Source: Picocystis sp. L7
Lineage: Eukaryota > Chlorophyta > Picocystophyceae > Picocystales > Picocystaceae
DNA length: 64,000 bases
Assembly (NCBI GenBank): GCA_020975725.1
Contig: QXJR01000007.1
Coordinates: 124,001-188,000, forward strand
Reading direction: 5' to 3'
The notes under the pieces are model-generated. The model saw only the letters and a list, made by a program, of their open reading frames with translations. It did not search any database and was not told where the DNA came from. Below are positions 1-10,032 of this stretch, one piece after another (position 1 is the stretch's first letter; each line of letters starts with the position of its first letter). The position numbers were made by a program, and so were the translations under genes.

Positions 1-228
1 ATGGTGGTGGCGAAGAAAGGGGTGCTCCTGACCTGCGACGCCACCGTCAAGGTGTTCGTGCTGCAGCTGAACGAAAAGAGGGATCCAGACAAGAAGTTCG
101 TGCTCGCAGATCTGGACGAAACCCACCTCTTCGTGCACAAATCCGCCGCAGAAGACATACGAAAAGAAGTCGACCACTTCCTCGACAAAAACACCTACCA
201 GAAACCCGACAACGTGGAAGAGTACTGA
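1..228 (+). CDS. TFB5: TFIIH subunit TFB5 (TTDA/GTF2H5)
   Basis: A 75-residue protein that matches the small TFIIH subunit TFB5/TTDA along its whole length; the human protein has 71 residues. The N-terminal strand around KKGVLLTCD, the central DLDETHLFVH segment and the following helix are all in place. In this family the protein dimerises with TFB2/p52 and stabilises the TFIIH core used in nucleotide excision repair and Pol II initiation. The ATG is the first base of the window. It gives a protein of normal length, so the gene is probably complete, but the promoter lies outside. No intron is apparent. Confidence 0.9.
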   Translation: MVVAKKGVLLTCDATVKVFVLQLNEKRDPDKKFVLADLDETHLFVHKSAAEDIRKEVDHFLDKNTYQKPDNVEEY

Positions 229-767
229 AGGACGAGGCGGAAGGAGACGCGAACGATCCTCGACGGAGGAACGTCCGAATCGCAAGCCATCGCGGGGTGG
301 GAGGGAGGAACGATCCCGTGGGTTCCTTCTCGCCCAACGCCGAACCAATCGTACGACCTGTCCTTCGCGACGATCGCCACCGGTACCGGAAGGCATGGGC
401 GCGCCTGCGAGGAGCCAAAACCGAACGGAGGCGTGCACACCGGCGTAGGACATGCCTTCTTCGTGCACGCGGATCGACGCGCGCCCGCGTGGACGACGCA
501 GGGATTGAAGAGCGGACCCCGCCCGGCGAGCGGTCGATGATCCAGAGAAGAAGAAGCACGAGGATGCCGTCTGCATTGCACCGAGCCGTCCGTCCAAGTT
601 GAACACGTGCACGACGCGCGCCCGTTGCGCGACGGGTGCGAGATCTCTTCGTCGTGCCGGCGGGAGGAAACGTCCGCGATCCTTCCAGGGTCAGGACGAG
701 GTGCCATCGTCCGGTGGTGCGGTGCTCGCGTGGGAATGGCTTTGCGGGCCAGTTGGTGCGCTGTGGA
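229..767. other. Intergenic stretch between converging TFB5 and MnmE genes
   Basis: This 539 bp GC-rich stretch lies between two 3' ends. Short open frames on both strands have no recognisable protein features and look like composition effects. I see no RNA gene or repeat in it. Confidence 0.5.
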
Positions 768-2342
768 TCACTTGCCGATGCAAAAGCGGGCGAAGACGTG
801 GGCCAGCACTTCTTCTCCCACCTCGTCCCCGGTGGCCTCGCCGAGCGCCATGGCGGCGGCTCGCAGGTCGACCGTGAAGCAATCCTCCGGCACTTCCATT
901 TCCATGGCCTGCAACAAGTTGTCCAGCGCCTCTTGTGCCCGATAGAGGGCCTCTATCTGCCTCTGGGACGCGGCCCACACCACCCCGTGTCCGTCCGCGC
1001 CGTCCGGTCCGGCCACCAGCTCGGCCACGGCCGTTTGCAGTTCTTCCAGTCCCGTCCCGTTCACGGCGCTGGTGCGCACGACGCATCGGAACGCGGCGTT
1101 CCACGGTTCGGGCAGCACCAGCTCTTGTCCCATCCGTTCACGTTCCAGCATGTCTGCCTTGTTGATCACCAGCACTGCGGGCGGGGAACGGGCGCCCAGG
1201 GTCGTCGGCGACCCCGGTGGATCTCGTTCCGTAACGATCGACGTCTCGTTTCCCCATATGACGCGTGCGATGCGTTCTTCTTCACGGCCCCAGCCCAGGA
1301 CACCGTCGACGACCAGGAGCACGGCGTCGGCGGCCTTGGCCGCCTCTTCGGCGCGTGCGACCCCGATCTTTTCGACGTGGTCTTGGGACTCGCGTATGCC
1401 TGCGGTGTCCAGGAGTCGGAGGGGTGCGCCGGCGAGGGACGTGGTTTCGGCTTCCACGACGTCGCGTGTGGTCCCGGCCGTTTCCGACACGATGGCCCTT
1501 TCGCAACCGGCCATGGCGTTGAGGAGGCTGCTTTTCCCTGCGTTGGGCCTGCCCACGAGGGCCACCGCGGCACCCCTCTGCAGCACGAGCGACCTCTCTG
1601 CGCTCTCCTTGGCACGTTGCACTTGCCTTCGGACGTGTCGGGTGCGACGCAGGATGGATTCCCGTTCCAGCGGTGGGATCCCGTCGGCGTCTTCGAAGTC
1701 CACCCTGGCTTCCACCTCCACCATCATGGCGATGCAATCGTCCCTCATCTCTCGGATCCGCGCGGACGCGTCTCCACGGAGTCCGGCCAAGGCGGCGTCG
1801 GCGGCACGTGGCGTGCGGGCTTGGACGAGCCGTTGGACGCTTTCGGCTTGGGCCAGGTCGATGCGTCCGTGGAGCACCGCGCGAAGGGTGAATTCACCCG
1901 GCTGGGCCATCCTCGCGCCCGCCTGGAGCGCGCATCGGAGCACCCTCTGTGCGCACACGCTTCCACCGTGTCCGTGCACTTCCACCACGTCTTCGCGGGT
2001 GTAGGACTTGGGTCCGTGCATGGCCAAGAGGAGCGCCTCGTCCACCACGCGATCGGAACCGTCCACCACGTGTCCGTAGTACACGCGATGGCTCCTGGGC
2101 AGCCAATCCACATCGCGCGACTCTCCTTCCCGGACGGGACGTCGGAACATCTTGGCGCCCACCTGGAGCGCGTCCCGTCCGGAGATGCGCACCACCGCCA
2201 CTGCTGCACCTGGGCTCGCACCGGTGGCCACGCCGGCGATGGTGTCTTGTCGATGCATGGGATCTTCCACAGCCTCTTCCGTTCGTTCCTCGTCGGATGG
2301 GATCGGTCGCGACCCCTTCGAACCCCCTCTTGGTTCCGCCAT
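768..2342 (-). CDS. mnmE: Organellar tRNA modification GTPase MnmE (TrmE/MSS1)
   Basis: Bacterial-type MnmE, which with MnmG modifies the wobble U34 of certain tRNAs in organelles. The folate-binding N-domain starts at DTIAGVATG. A helical domain follows, and the inserted G domain has GRPNAGKS (near residue 264), GTTRD, DTAG and NKAD. The C-terminus is the diagnostic CIGK, whose cysteine takes part in catalysis. With the ATG at 2342 the protein has 524 residues; an internal ATG at 2258 gives 496, closer to the usual ~450. A still longer arginine-rich extension is open but overlaps the divergent acyltransferase gene, so I left it out. Targeting to mitochondrion or plastid is inferred; the presequence is not clear-cut. 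Confidence 0.9.
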   Translation of the reverse strand: MAEPRGGSKGSRPIPSDEERTEEAVEDPMHRQDTIAGVATGASPGAAVAVVRISGRDALQVGAKMFRRPVREGESRDVDWLPRSHRVYYGHVVDGSDRVVDEALLLAMHGPKSYTREDVVEVHGHGGSVCAQRVLRCALQAGARMAQPGEFTLRAVLHGRIDLAQAESVQRLVQARTPRAADAALAGLRGDASARIREMRDDCIAMMVEVEARVDFEDADGIPPLERESILRRTRHVRRQVQRAKESAERSLVLQRGAAVALVGRPNAGKSSLLNAMAGCERAIVSETAGTTRDVVEAETTSLAGAPLRLLDTAGIRESQDHVEKIGVARAEEAAKAADAVLLVVDGVLGWGREEERIARVIWGNETSIVTERDPPGSPTTLGARSPPAVLVINKADMLERERMGQELVLPEPWNAAFRCVVRTSAVNGTGLEELQTAVAELVAGPDGADGHGVVWAASQRQIEALYRAQEALDNLLQAMEMEVPEDCFTVDLRAAAMALGEATGDEVGEEVLAHVFARFCIGK

Positions 2343-2392
2343 TCCGCGTCCGCGTCGCGGGACGTGCGCTTCGGCAAGGCGGATCGCACGGG

Positions 2393-3523
2393 ATGGCTTC
2401 GAAGCACGACGACATCCCCATGGCTTGGACGCCCTTCCGACGCACGGACCCGCACGGAGGCAGGTGGTGGCCGCGTGGCGCATGGATCCCGTGCGCGAAG
2501 CAAGCGTTGGGGATGGTCCTCTGGTTGCCCGTTCGCGCCTGCTTCGCTCTGGTCTTGATCCTGTGCTTCGCCGGGATCTGTGCCTTGGCGATGCCACCGC
2601 CTGGATCGTCCAGGAAGGCTTCCGTGCGGAACAAGCGTTGGGTGGCGCGGCTGGGAAGATGGGCGGCTCGTGGCGTGTTGTGGACGATGGGCGTCGCACG
2701 GATCCACGTGGTGGACGTGTCCGGGAAGCGGCTCCAAGCGGCGGGGGTGGACGACGATTTGATCACGTGGCCGGAAGGAACGGACGTGGACGATCCAGGA
2801 CCTTGTCCCTGTGCACTGTGGGTGTCCAATCACGTGTCTTTCGTGGACGTGCTGGTGCACATGGCCTTGAACTTTCCCAGCTTCGTGTCTCGGGAAGAGA
2901 CCGGTCGGACGCCGCTGGTGGGCGGCATCGCCAGGGCCATGGAATGCGTGTTCGTGCGTCGCGAGAAGGTCGACGGATCAGGGAACGATCCGGGGAACGC
3001 CGTGCGGGCCTCCCAGGAGCTCGCGAGGCGCGCACGTCTCCGTGCCCAGATGGTGGAAGACGGTCGTGCCGACGTGGACGTGCAGGCACCGCCGGTGGTG
3101 GTGTTCGCCGAAGGGACCACCAGCAACGGACAGCAGCTGTTGACGTTTCGGACCGGTGCGTTCCTATCGGGGAGCTGGATCCGACCCGTGGTGTTGCGTT
3201 ACCGTCCGCTGTGGTGGGCGAGCTTCTCTCCGGCGTGGGAGAGCGTGTCTGCGGTCCAACACGTGGTGTTGATGTTGTCCCAGGGTGCCTATGGGGTGGA
3301 GGTGATCCGTCTCCCACCTTGTGCTCCGTCTCGGATGAATCGTGGGGATCCCGTGGCTTTCGCCCAGGCCGTGCGTGCCCGCATGTCCCTGGCCAGCGGT
3401 CTGCCTTGCGTGTCGGCCACCTTCCAAGACAAGCGTGCGTACCACGCGCACCTCCGTTCGCGTGTGAACAAGCCATGCGACCTGCCTTCCTCCCCTCCGA
3501 ACCGGAGGGAGAAGGACGCCTGA
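2393..3523 (+). CDS. Lysophospholipid acyltransferase, LPEAT/LPCAT-like
   Basis: A 376-residue membrane acyltransferase of the PlsC family. It has a hydrophobic segment at about residues 38-66. The catalytic HX4D motif is in NHVSFVD (residues 146-152) and the acceptor-binding motif is EGTTSNG (240-246), the version typical of plant LPEAT and animal LPCAT1/2. The likely reaction is re-acylation of a lysophospholipid with acyl-CoA at the ER. The C-terminal EF-hands of some LPCATs are absent. The ATG at 2393 is chosen because the reading frame becomes protein-like there; it sits 50 bp from the assigned divergent MnmE start, so the two probably share a promoter. The exact acceptor lipid cannot be told from sequence. 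Confidence 0.85.
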   Translation: MASKHDDIPMAWTPFRRTDPHGGRWWPRGAWIPCAKQALGMVLWLPVRACFALVLILCFAGICALAMPPPGSSRKASVRNKRWVARLGRWAARGVLWTMGVARIHVVDVSGKRLQAAGVDDDLITWPEGTDVDDPGPCPCALWVSNHVSFVDVLVHMALNFPSFVSREETGRTPLVGGIARAMECVFVRREKVDGSGNDPGNAVRASQELARRARLRAQMVEDGRADVDVQAPPVVVFAEGTTSNGQQLLTFRTGAFLSGSWIRPVVLRYRPLWWASFSPAWESVSAVQHVVLMLSQGAYGVEVIRLPPCAPSRMNRGDPVAFAQAVRARMSLASGLPCVSATFQDKRAYHAHLRSRVNKPCDLPSSPPNRREKDA

Positions 3524-3567
3524 GAGGGGGGGTGGCACCTGGGCTTCGACCCAGGGGATCCGATCCA

Positions 3568-3720
3568 CCTCTCCCTTTCCCTCTCCCTTTCCCTTTCCCT
3601 TTCGGGAACGGGGGGGAAAAGAGAAAGGGGGGGAAAAAACACCCCTGGCCCCCCTTCGGTGGATCTCGGTTCTCCACTCGACCGATCCCACTGGAAAGGG
3701 AAGGGAAGGGAAGGGAAGGA
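3568..3720. repeat. Homopyrimidine/homopurine low-complexity block
   Basis: A pyrimidine-only run (3568-3603, built on CCCTTT) is followed by a purine-only run (3610-3639, with two seven-G tracts) and a GGGAA-repeat purine run (3693-3720). The first and last runs are largely complementary and could pair, or form a triplex. The block lies just 3' of the acyltransferase stop. Confidence 0.75.
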
Positions 3721-3760
3721 CCGACGAAGGTCGAAGACGTGGACGAACGGAACGAAGAGC

Positions 3761-4051
3761 ATGCCAGGGACGGCGTTCGACGGATCGACGTGGGTGACGG
3801 GAGCGCAGGTGGGCGCACTGGCCCTGGGAAGCGTGGCGTCCGTGGCCGTCAGCGCAGCACTGGTGCGCAAAGCAGCGCTGGAAGAAGCCACGAGAGACAC
3901 GAGGAGACGAGGAAAGAAACCCACGACGAACCAAAGGGAAAGGGTGCGCCTGTCCAACCGGAGGAACGCACACAAGCTGGAACGGAATGCCAAGGATGAG
4001 ACGGAAGGCGAAGGACCGAACCAGGTGGACCCGGAATCGAAGGAAGAATGA
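3761..4051 (+). CDS. Small single-pass membrane protein, hypothetical
   Basis: A 96-residue frame I do not recognise. A hydrophobic stretch of about 22 residues (near 12-33, rich in G, A, V, S) could span a membrane. A highly charged, basic-then-acidic tail follows. The layout suits a small tail-exposed membrane protein. It sits between the acyltransferase and the convergent VPS18 gene. Support is only the open frame and its hydropathy; a longer N-terminal extension is open but runs through low-complexity DNA. Confidence 0.4.
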   Translation: MPGTAFDGSTWVTGAQVGALALGSVASVAVSAALVRKAALEEATRDTRRRGKKPTTNQRERVRLSNRRNAHKLERNAKDETEGEGPNQVDPESKEE

Positions 4052-4322
4052 GACGAGAAAAAACAAAGCCAGGAACCAGGATCGGTGCTTGATCGGATGC
4101 CCAAAAAAAGACGAGCGGAGACGATCCGGAACGGATGCGAAAACGCAACCACGCGTCCCACCCTTTTTTATTCGCGATCTTCCGTAGGGGAGCCGGAGGT
4201 GCGGATCGCTGTCGGAAGGATGAACCCCGGTGCAGATGCCGAGCGGACCAGGAGAACGAAAGACGGCGGTGCGCCACCGCCCACGAACCCACCGCCAGCG
4301 ACCAGGAGACGAAGAGGAAGGT

Positions 4323-7300
4323 TCAGATGGCCCACGCCTCGAGCTCCTTGCGATCTTCGGGGCCCACCAAGGGTCGACTCAACGTTCCCACCATCAATAC
4401 ACCGCAGTAGGGACATTCGGAAGAGATGATCTCGTTCACTTGGATCTGGTTGCGTTCGATCCTGCGACTCACCTCCTCCAGCTCTTCTTCGCCGTCGGGG
4501 ATGCTGGCGCCCATGGATGAAAGACCCGCAGGCAGCTGCATGTACTGACGCTGCAGCTGCGCCAACTCCTTGCTGTCCTGGGCCAATTGCTCCTGCATGC
4601 GTTGCAGACGAGCACGCAACTCGCCGCCTTGCATCTCCGACACCTCCTGCAACAAGCATCCTTCGTGAAACACGTGCGTGCACGGGAACACGAAGAACGG
4701 ATGGCAACTCAGGAGGTCCGAAGCCGGCGCACGAGCGGTGGGAGGACTGGGACCCAACATCGTCTTGTTGCACACGCTGCAACGCGTCTCTGGGGTGACC
4801 TCCACGCGCCGGCAGGGGAGGTCGCGGAGATCCTTGCGAATCACCTCCGCCTCCTTGGTGGCGCTGTCCATCTCTCGCTTCAGCTCCTCGATCTTCAGGC
4901 TGTACTCCTCCAAAGCGTCGCCGATGGCCCCTTTCAAGTCGTCGATGAGAACAAAATCCGGAAAGAAGGGAAGGATGTCCTCCAGCTTCAACAAGCCGTC
5001 TGTCTCCTTCAGGAAGCTCACCACGTTTCCTACCTGGTCTCGCGTCGAACCCTCGGATTCCAACAGGATGACATGCTTGGCGATCATCAGCCAAAGCTTC
5101 CTTCGCATCCCCTCGTCGTCGACGGGCATGTCAGCCACCGTCTTGGCCAGGTCCAGATCCACCTTCAGCGCCAAAGACACCGCCTCCTGGTACATGCCCT
5201 GCGTGGCATACAAGTGGCAGCACGAGCGCAGCCTTGCCCGCTCTAAGCACAGCCTGAGAGCATACTGGACGTCGTAATAGGGCTCCCCCGTGGGCTGCAC
5301 GGCGTCAGACAAGTATCGCAACAGGTTCATCTCCGTATCCTCTCGTGTCAGTAACTGCAGCATGAGGTTGTGGACGGCCACATCCTTGCACTTGTGTCGA
5401 AAGATCACCACCTCCAAGTAACGCCGTGCCTCTACCTCCTGCTCCGTGGTGCGCGAACCAGGCTTCTTCGATTGCTTTTCACTCACAAGCAGGGCGGGGA
5501 GAAGGTGCTTCGGATCCAACTGCTTGCCCATCACCAACCAAGCATCCACGGTCTCCGTCGGGGACAGCAGAAACAGATCTGGACCAAATTTGTACCACAG
5601 TTCGGGGGAGACATGCGGGTGCCTCAGGACGGATATGGCACGTTTGGCGTTGCCCTCCTGAATCATGTGCATGCATGCAACGTCGTACATGGCCCTAGCC
5701 GTGGCGTAGTAAACCAGCTCTTCGACGCGCCCGTAACCGGCCAAAAGGTTGAGGGTGGTCCCATCGTCCAGATCGTCCTTCTGATCCATCATGAAGTCCT
5801 TCAACTCCTCCACTGCAGCCCTGCTCCCAGGTGTGGAAGGCTCACCGGGTGGTATCTTAAGCTCCTCCTGGTACGTGGCATCCAAGTACAGCTCGAGCAA
5901 CCAAGTCGCCAGCATGGTTCGCTGTGGTCGTTCTGACCTTGGGAGATTGTCCAATTTGCGAAGGAGGTACGTGCTCAGCGCTCCTCTGTGACCCGTGCGA
6001 ATGAGGCGAAGGGTGATCTCCTCGAACCTCGGACCGGCAACCTGACTGCATCGCGCCCAAAGCGCGGCTGCAGCTTCGAGGTCCTTCTTTGCAAACGCCT
6101 CCTCAGCCTGCTTGTTGTAAACCGTGTCCTTCTGGCTTTGGGTCCGACAGTGTTGTATGGCCAGGTACCACTCCTTCCTTCGGAGGTAGATTTCCCACAT
6201 GTCTTGTCCCTCGTCGTACAGGATGATTTCGAAAATCGTGCTTTCGTTGAAGGAGTAGACCGCCCCGGTCGCTTCGTCCCTGACAAGCGCAATCAGACCC
6301 TGGTTGAAGTACTCGTCGAAGATCAATTCTTCGCTGACCCGGTTGAGGGCGAGTATACGGTCCTGGTACAGCAGCAGGTAGTGAAACTCGGTCACTGCAG
6401 CCGAGATGGGGGTCTGGGAAGGTCTTTCTTCCTCGTGTGCTTGATCGCCCAGGAGGGGATACGGGATGAGCTTCTGATCGGTGACGAACGCTTCGATCGA
6501 TCCCCCTCGCGTCTCCCCTTTGCTTTTGCCTACTCCAAACCTTCCGCAGTACAGCCCGTCTCCGGTGAGCCAGACCAGCCTGTCCGCGGTCTTGTTCTTG
6601 GTGAGGTACACGTGCAGTTCCGAGTGCGGTGTTCCGTTCACCACCAGTTCCCCTGGCATCTCCACAAAGTGCTCTTCCCCGGCGAACACTTGTTCGAGCG
6701 TGGGTCCCCCTTGGAACACGTACAGGCGCGTGCTGGTGACGACGATGGCGCAGACTTGTTTTCCATCGTCGAAGGTCTCGAGGTGGATGCCTTCTATGTT
6801 GCAGGAATGTCCGCTCAGCGTCCCGACCAGTTTGACGGTGATTTTTTCCTTCCTGGCCGTTGCATGGGCGTTCCCACTCCCTCCAGGATCCTCCACCACG
6901 CACTCGTAGACCGTCCCTCTGGCGGTTCCCATCACGAAGTTCGTGCTTGCACCCCTTCCCATCGCTTTTCGATTCCACGCCACGGCAGTCACCACCTGTC
7001 CTTTGAGCCTCGGCAATGCACGCGCTCGTTTCGCTTTGGTGTGGCAGACGTGGTGCGTGGTTGGGTTCCTTCCTTCTTGGTCGCTGGTCACCACGGCGTG
7101 CACGCCGGTTGGATCGCAGAACACCCTCCTCACGCGGGAGGGCGCCGTCCACACGTCCTGCGAGGTCGTTTCCGCCTCGTTTCGCAGGTCGTAGCGCGCG
7201 AGTGCGCCACGTGCGGTGCCGAGGAGGATGGCGTCCGATCCTGCGGCCAAGCTGGTGGCGGTCCCGTGTCCTCTCGAGGCGCTTCGATCCAGCGGTGCCA

Positions 7301-7412
7301 CCGCCGCTCGTCTCCACGCACCGAAAGGACGCGCCATCTGCGTCCACGAAGACGAAGACGGGACCGATTTGCGCGACAAAGGCCCATCTCGGCCTCGGTC
7401 CATGCCGTCCAT
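4323..7412 (-). CDS. VPS18: Vacuolar sorting protein VPS18 (PEP3)
   Basis: A 1029-residue core subunit of the HOPS and CORVET tethering complexes on late endosomes and vacuoles. The N-terminal beta-propeller begins near the segment ATSLAAGSDAILLGTARG, which aligns with plant VPS18. The Pep3/Vps18 and clathrin-repeat regions follow, for example DAWLVMGKQLDPKHLLPAL and DILPFFPDFVLIDDLKGAI. A coiled-coil segment then precedes the C-terminal RING-type domain, with CSVC, CTHVFHEGC and CPYC as zinc ligands. Start choices are 7412 or an internal ATG at 7337, which gives a start closer to the plant protein. No intron is needed. Confidence 0.93.
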   Translation of the reverse strand: MDGMDRGRDGPLSRKSVPSSSSWTQMARPFGAWRRAAVAPLDRSASRGHGTATSLAAGSDAILLGTARGALARYDLRNEAETTSQDVWTAPSRVRRVFCDPTGVHAVVTSDQEGRNPTTHHVCHTKAKRARALPRLKGQVVTAVAWNRKAMGRGASTNFVMGTARGTVYECVVEDPGGSGNAHATARKEKITVKLVGTLSGHSCNIEGIHLETFDDGKQVCAIVVTSTRLYVFQGGPTLEQVFAGEEHFVEMPGELVVNGTPHSELHVYLTKNKTADRLVWLTGDGLYCGRFGVGKSKGETRGGSIEAFVTDQKLIPYPLLGDQAHEEERPSQTPISAAVTEFHYLLLYQDRILALNRVSEELIFDEYFNQGLIALVRDEATGAVYSFNESTIFEIILYDEGQDMWEIYLRRKEWYLAIQHCRTQSQKDTVYNKQAEEAFAKKDLEAAAALWARCSQVAGPRFEEITLRLIRTGHRGALSTYLLRKLDNLPRSERPQRTMLATWLLELYLDATYQEELKIPPGEPSTPGSRAAVEELKDFMMDQKDDLDDGTTLNLLAGYGRVEELVYYATARAMYDVACMHMIQEGNAKRAISVLRHPHVSPELWYKFGPDLFLLSPTETVDAWLVMGKQLDPKHLLPALLVSEKQSKKPGSRTTEQEVEARRYLEVVIFRHKCKDVAVHNLMLQLLTREDTEMNLLRYLSDAVQPTGEPYYDVQYALRLCLERARLRSCCHLYATQGMYQEAVSLALKVDLDLAKTVADMPVDDEGMRRKLWLMIAKHVILLESEGSTRDQVGNVVSFLKETDGLLKLEDILPFFPDFVLIDDLKGAIGDALEEYSLKIEELKREMDSATKEAEVIRKDLRDLPCRRVEVTPETRCSVCNKTMLGPSPPTARAPASDLLSCHPFFVFPCTHVFHEGCLLQEVSEMQGGELRARLQRMQEQLAQDSKELAQLQRQYMQLPAGLSSMGASIPDGEEELEEVSRRIERNQIQVNEIISSECPYCGVLMVGTLSRPLVGPEDRKELEAWAI

Positions 7413-8743
7413 CCCGTCCCAACGCTCGCGTGTTTACGTTCGTGTTCACACAAGAACACGTCGGGGAGTCCCTTGGGAGGGAGTTGTCCGGGTCTACGGG
7501 ATCGTCCATGGGGATGTACCTCGGTACCATCCGGGTGGTTCGTTCCGATCAACCCAGGTGGGAGAATCTGCTCCCCATCCCACACACATGGGTCTGAGGG
7601 AAAAGTCCCAGAACGGGCGCCAAGGGACGGCACGACTCGTGTGCACCATGGACAGGGGTGGTGGCATGGAGTGCATGGGACGGTCGCACTGCCTCGCCCG
7701 GATCCATGTGCTCGGTTCGAGGGTCAGGAGGGAAAGGGAAGGACAAGCGTGGAAGCTTGGCGTTGTGCGATGGACCCATGACCCTACGAGCGATCGGAAA
7801 CGCAACGCAAATGGAACTGTTGAAACACAAGCAATCCAACTTGGAACCCGGTGATGTGTGACTCGCCTGTCTGTGAGTTTGGAAGGATTTGCCAGGTAGT
7901 GGATGAGTGGTAACAATGATCGATCCCTCTCATTCAAGACCACGGAGAAAGACGATTCGGTCCACGCCACTTCCTTCACGATACCCGCCTCGAACCCATT
8001 GCAAGTTGGGAACGAGGGGGAGTGGAGGTTTCCCACGCATCCCACAGCCCGTGGGCACGGCGAAGCGTGAAGGTAGGATCTGTACATGGACACCAGCCAC
8101 GTACTTCCATGGAGGGAGAGGAACGAACGGTCCGCATCCCTCCTTCCCTCGTCCGAAGGGTCATAACGCACGGGGCATACGAGGATGCCGCGGTCGAGAC
8201 CGACTTCGGAACCGAAACAAGCGTCTAACCAAATGAACGAAAAAAAGGAAGAGGGATCGAGGGAACAAAGAGAACAAGAGAAACAAATACCATGGGAACA
8301 ATCAAAGAAAGATAGAGCCATGCGAGCGATAGCGCATCCGAACCACCATCTTTCCACCGCATGTGCCTTGTCATGTGCACCGAGCGATGCGCATCTTCGT
8401 GGTCGGTGTGGTCCACCCAACGCGTGCAAGAGACGTCTTCACATGTCTTTTCCATGCTTTGTCCGTTTCATCTGCCCGGAAATACGCATACAAGCTTGAT
8501 AAGTCGCTTGCGATCCACTCCATCCACCGGCCTTGAAATTCCGTAGCGCCAACGCCCGCCGAACGAGTAGATCACCTCATGCAAAGTCCGTCTCGTCATT
8601 CCTCTACCCCAACGCCGCCGCGTTTGCGTGGCGTCGCGCTTCCATGTTCGTGGACCACGTGATCCCACACATACGGAGGGCTCCGTCCGTCCATCCGTCC
8701 ATCCATCCGTCCATGTGGACCGAAGTTAAGTTCCAAGTTTAGG
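7413..8743. other. Long divergent intergenic region (VPS18 / zinc-finger gene)
   Basis: This 1.3 kb region lies between two divergent starts and should hold both promoters. Open frames here have no recognisable domain or consistent composition. Short GTCCATCC repeats occur at about 8689-8714. I see no tRNA or other RNA gene. Confidence 0.5.
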
Positions 8744-9583
8744 ATGTGGTCGGCCATGATGGCGCTGTCGCTGTCGCTGGCTTTGGCGATGGCGGACGGA
8801 GGCCGTGGCAGGATGGAGCTGGAAAGGTGCGATCCAGAAGGGAGCAGAAGGGTACGTCGAGCGGTGACGGAGGCTCTGACGCCGCCTGGAGGGCTGGGAA
8901 GCTTCCCCGGCGATTGCCTGTTGCACGTCGACCGTGACGTGTGGAAGACCTTCGAGCAGAAGAAGTTGAAGAAGCGTAGAACGAGATGGACCTGCGGCTT
9001 CTGTGGGAAGCAATTCCGAGGGGAGAAGTACTTGGATCTGCACATGGCCAACCGACACGCTGGAGAAGCGCGACCCGAGGCCGACGTGTGCCTTGCAGAC
9101 CTCTACGACGTGCTCCACGTGGACGCCTTCGAAAGAGCCATGGCGTACGATCGCAAGGGAGAACGGTGGAGGCAAGAAAACGTGGTTTGCAGACCAAGGG
9201 AGGTTCAGAAGCGGAAAGAAGGATGCGAAGCACTCGCGCAGCAATGTTACCCACCAGAAACCTCCCGGGAGTTGAACCTCATGCATCACAGATTTCTGGA
9301 AGAAGTGTGCACGTTTCATGCTTGTGGCGTGCCCGGGAAGCCATACGCAACCTTGGCACCCACGCACGCAGCCGCACGCGTGATGAAGACGATTGGGTTG
9401 ATGGCCACGCTACTCGGGGTCCTCGTCTTCTACGGGCTGGTCTTCGTGGAACGTTGGCAAGCACGCATCCCTGGAGATCTTCGAAGAGTCACCGCACGCA
9501 ACCGAACCCGGTCGCAAAGATTGCGACGTTGGATGTGGGCTCAGCTGCCACTTGCACTGCGTCGGAAGCACAAGCCAGCCTAG
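8744..9583 (+). CDS. Plant-type luminal C2H2 zinc-finger membrane protein
   Basis: A 279-residue protein. The N-terminus looks like a signal peptide (hydrophobic residues 5-16). One C2H2 finger follows, with ligands C84, C87, H100 and H105 in the arrangement CGFCGKQF...YLDLHMANRH. A conserved cysteine-bearing block (DVCLADLYDVLHVD, CEALAQQCYPP, FLEEVCTFHAC) comes next. One transmembrane helix lies at about 217-238, before a basic tail. This combination is a conserved plant family of unknown function, recalled here rather than searched. The topology suggests a finger on the luminal side of the secretory pathway, so it is unlikely to be a transcription factor. Confidence 0.75.
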   Translation: MWSAMMALSLSLALAMADGGRGRMELERCDPEGSRRVRRAVTEALTPPGGLGSFPGDCLLHVDRDVWKTFEQKKLKKRRTRWTCGFCGKQFRGEKYLDLHMANRHAGEARPEADVCLADLYDVLHVDAFERAMAYDRKGERWRQENVVCRPREVQKRKEGCEALAQQCYPPETSRELNLMHHRFLEEVCTFHACGVPGKPYATLAPTHAAARVMKTIGLMATLLGVLVFYGLVFVERWQARIPGDLRRVTARNRTRSQRLRRWMWAQLPLALRRKHKPA

Positions 9584-10032
9584 CGAGGATCCGGGTTGGA
9601 TGTTTGCGGCTCCTTTTCCTTCCCATTTCACCATGAATAATGAGTCCGTTGCTGCCCTTCTTGGCTTGGTTCCGACCCTTCCTGTGGGTTTGGGCTGTGG
9701 GACAGGCGTGATCCGAAGCGACCGGTTGCCGACGGAGAGCTGGACGCATCCAAGGCGATGTCTCGCTTCGATCCCTCCCACCACGTCCAGGCTCCTTCCA
9801 CGTCCTGGGTGCGACGTATTGCTCTCTCGTGGGATCAGGTACCGTCCTGCCTCCATGTCCCATTGCCTTGACTTCAGGGTCGCACGAGCGTCCACTTCCA
9901 CCCTCGACAACCCCTTTGCTCCAGGGGCGGAAGTGCCCGGGGACGGCGACCCATGCGTCGTCTGAAATCCCTCCCAGAAGGCGTCGCCGTTGGCGCGCTC
10001 GTCGCACCGTCGCGCGCTTCTTTCGAACCTCC
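9584..10032 (+). other. Upstream region of the G-patch gene
   Basis: 449 bp between two same-strand genes. The coding frame of the next gene stays open upstream to 9829, but that extension has no protein-like character. I see nothing else in it. Confidence 0.45.

Noticed and set aside
636-2558. 640-codon plus-strand frame opposite MnmE
   Set aside because: It lies exactly antisense to a well-conserved GTPase and its translation has no domain. GC-rich codon use keeps the opposite strand open.
5988-7781. 597-codon plus-strand frame opposite VPS18
   Set aside because: Antisense to the conserved N-terminal propeller of VPS18; no recognisable protein content.
7494-8429. 311-codon minus-strand frame upstream of VPS18
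   Set aside because: Translation has no domain and irregular composition, and it would lie directly in the VPS18 promoter; probably chance.
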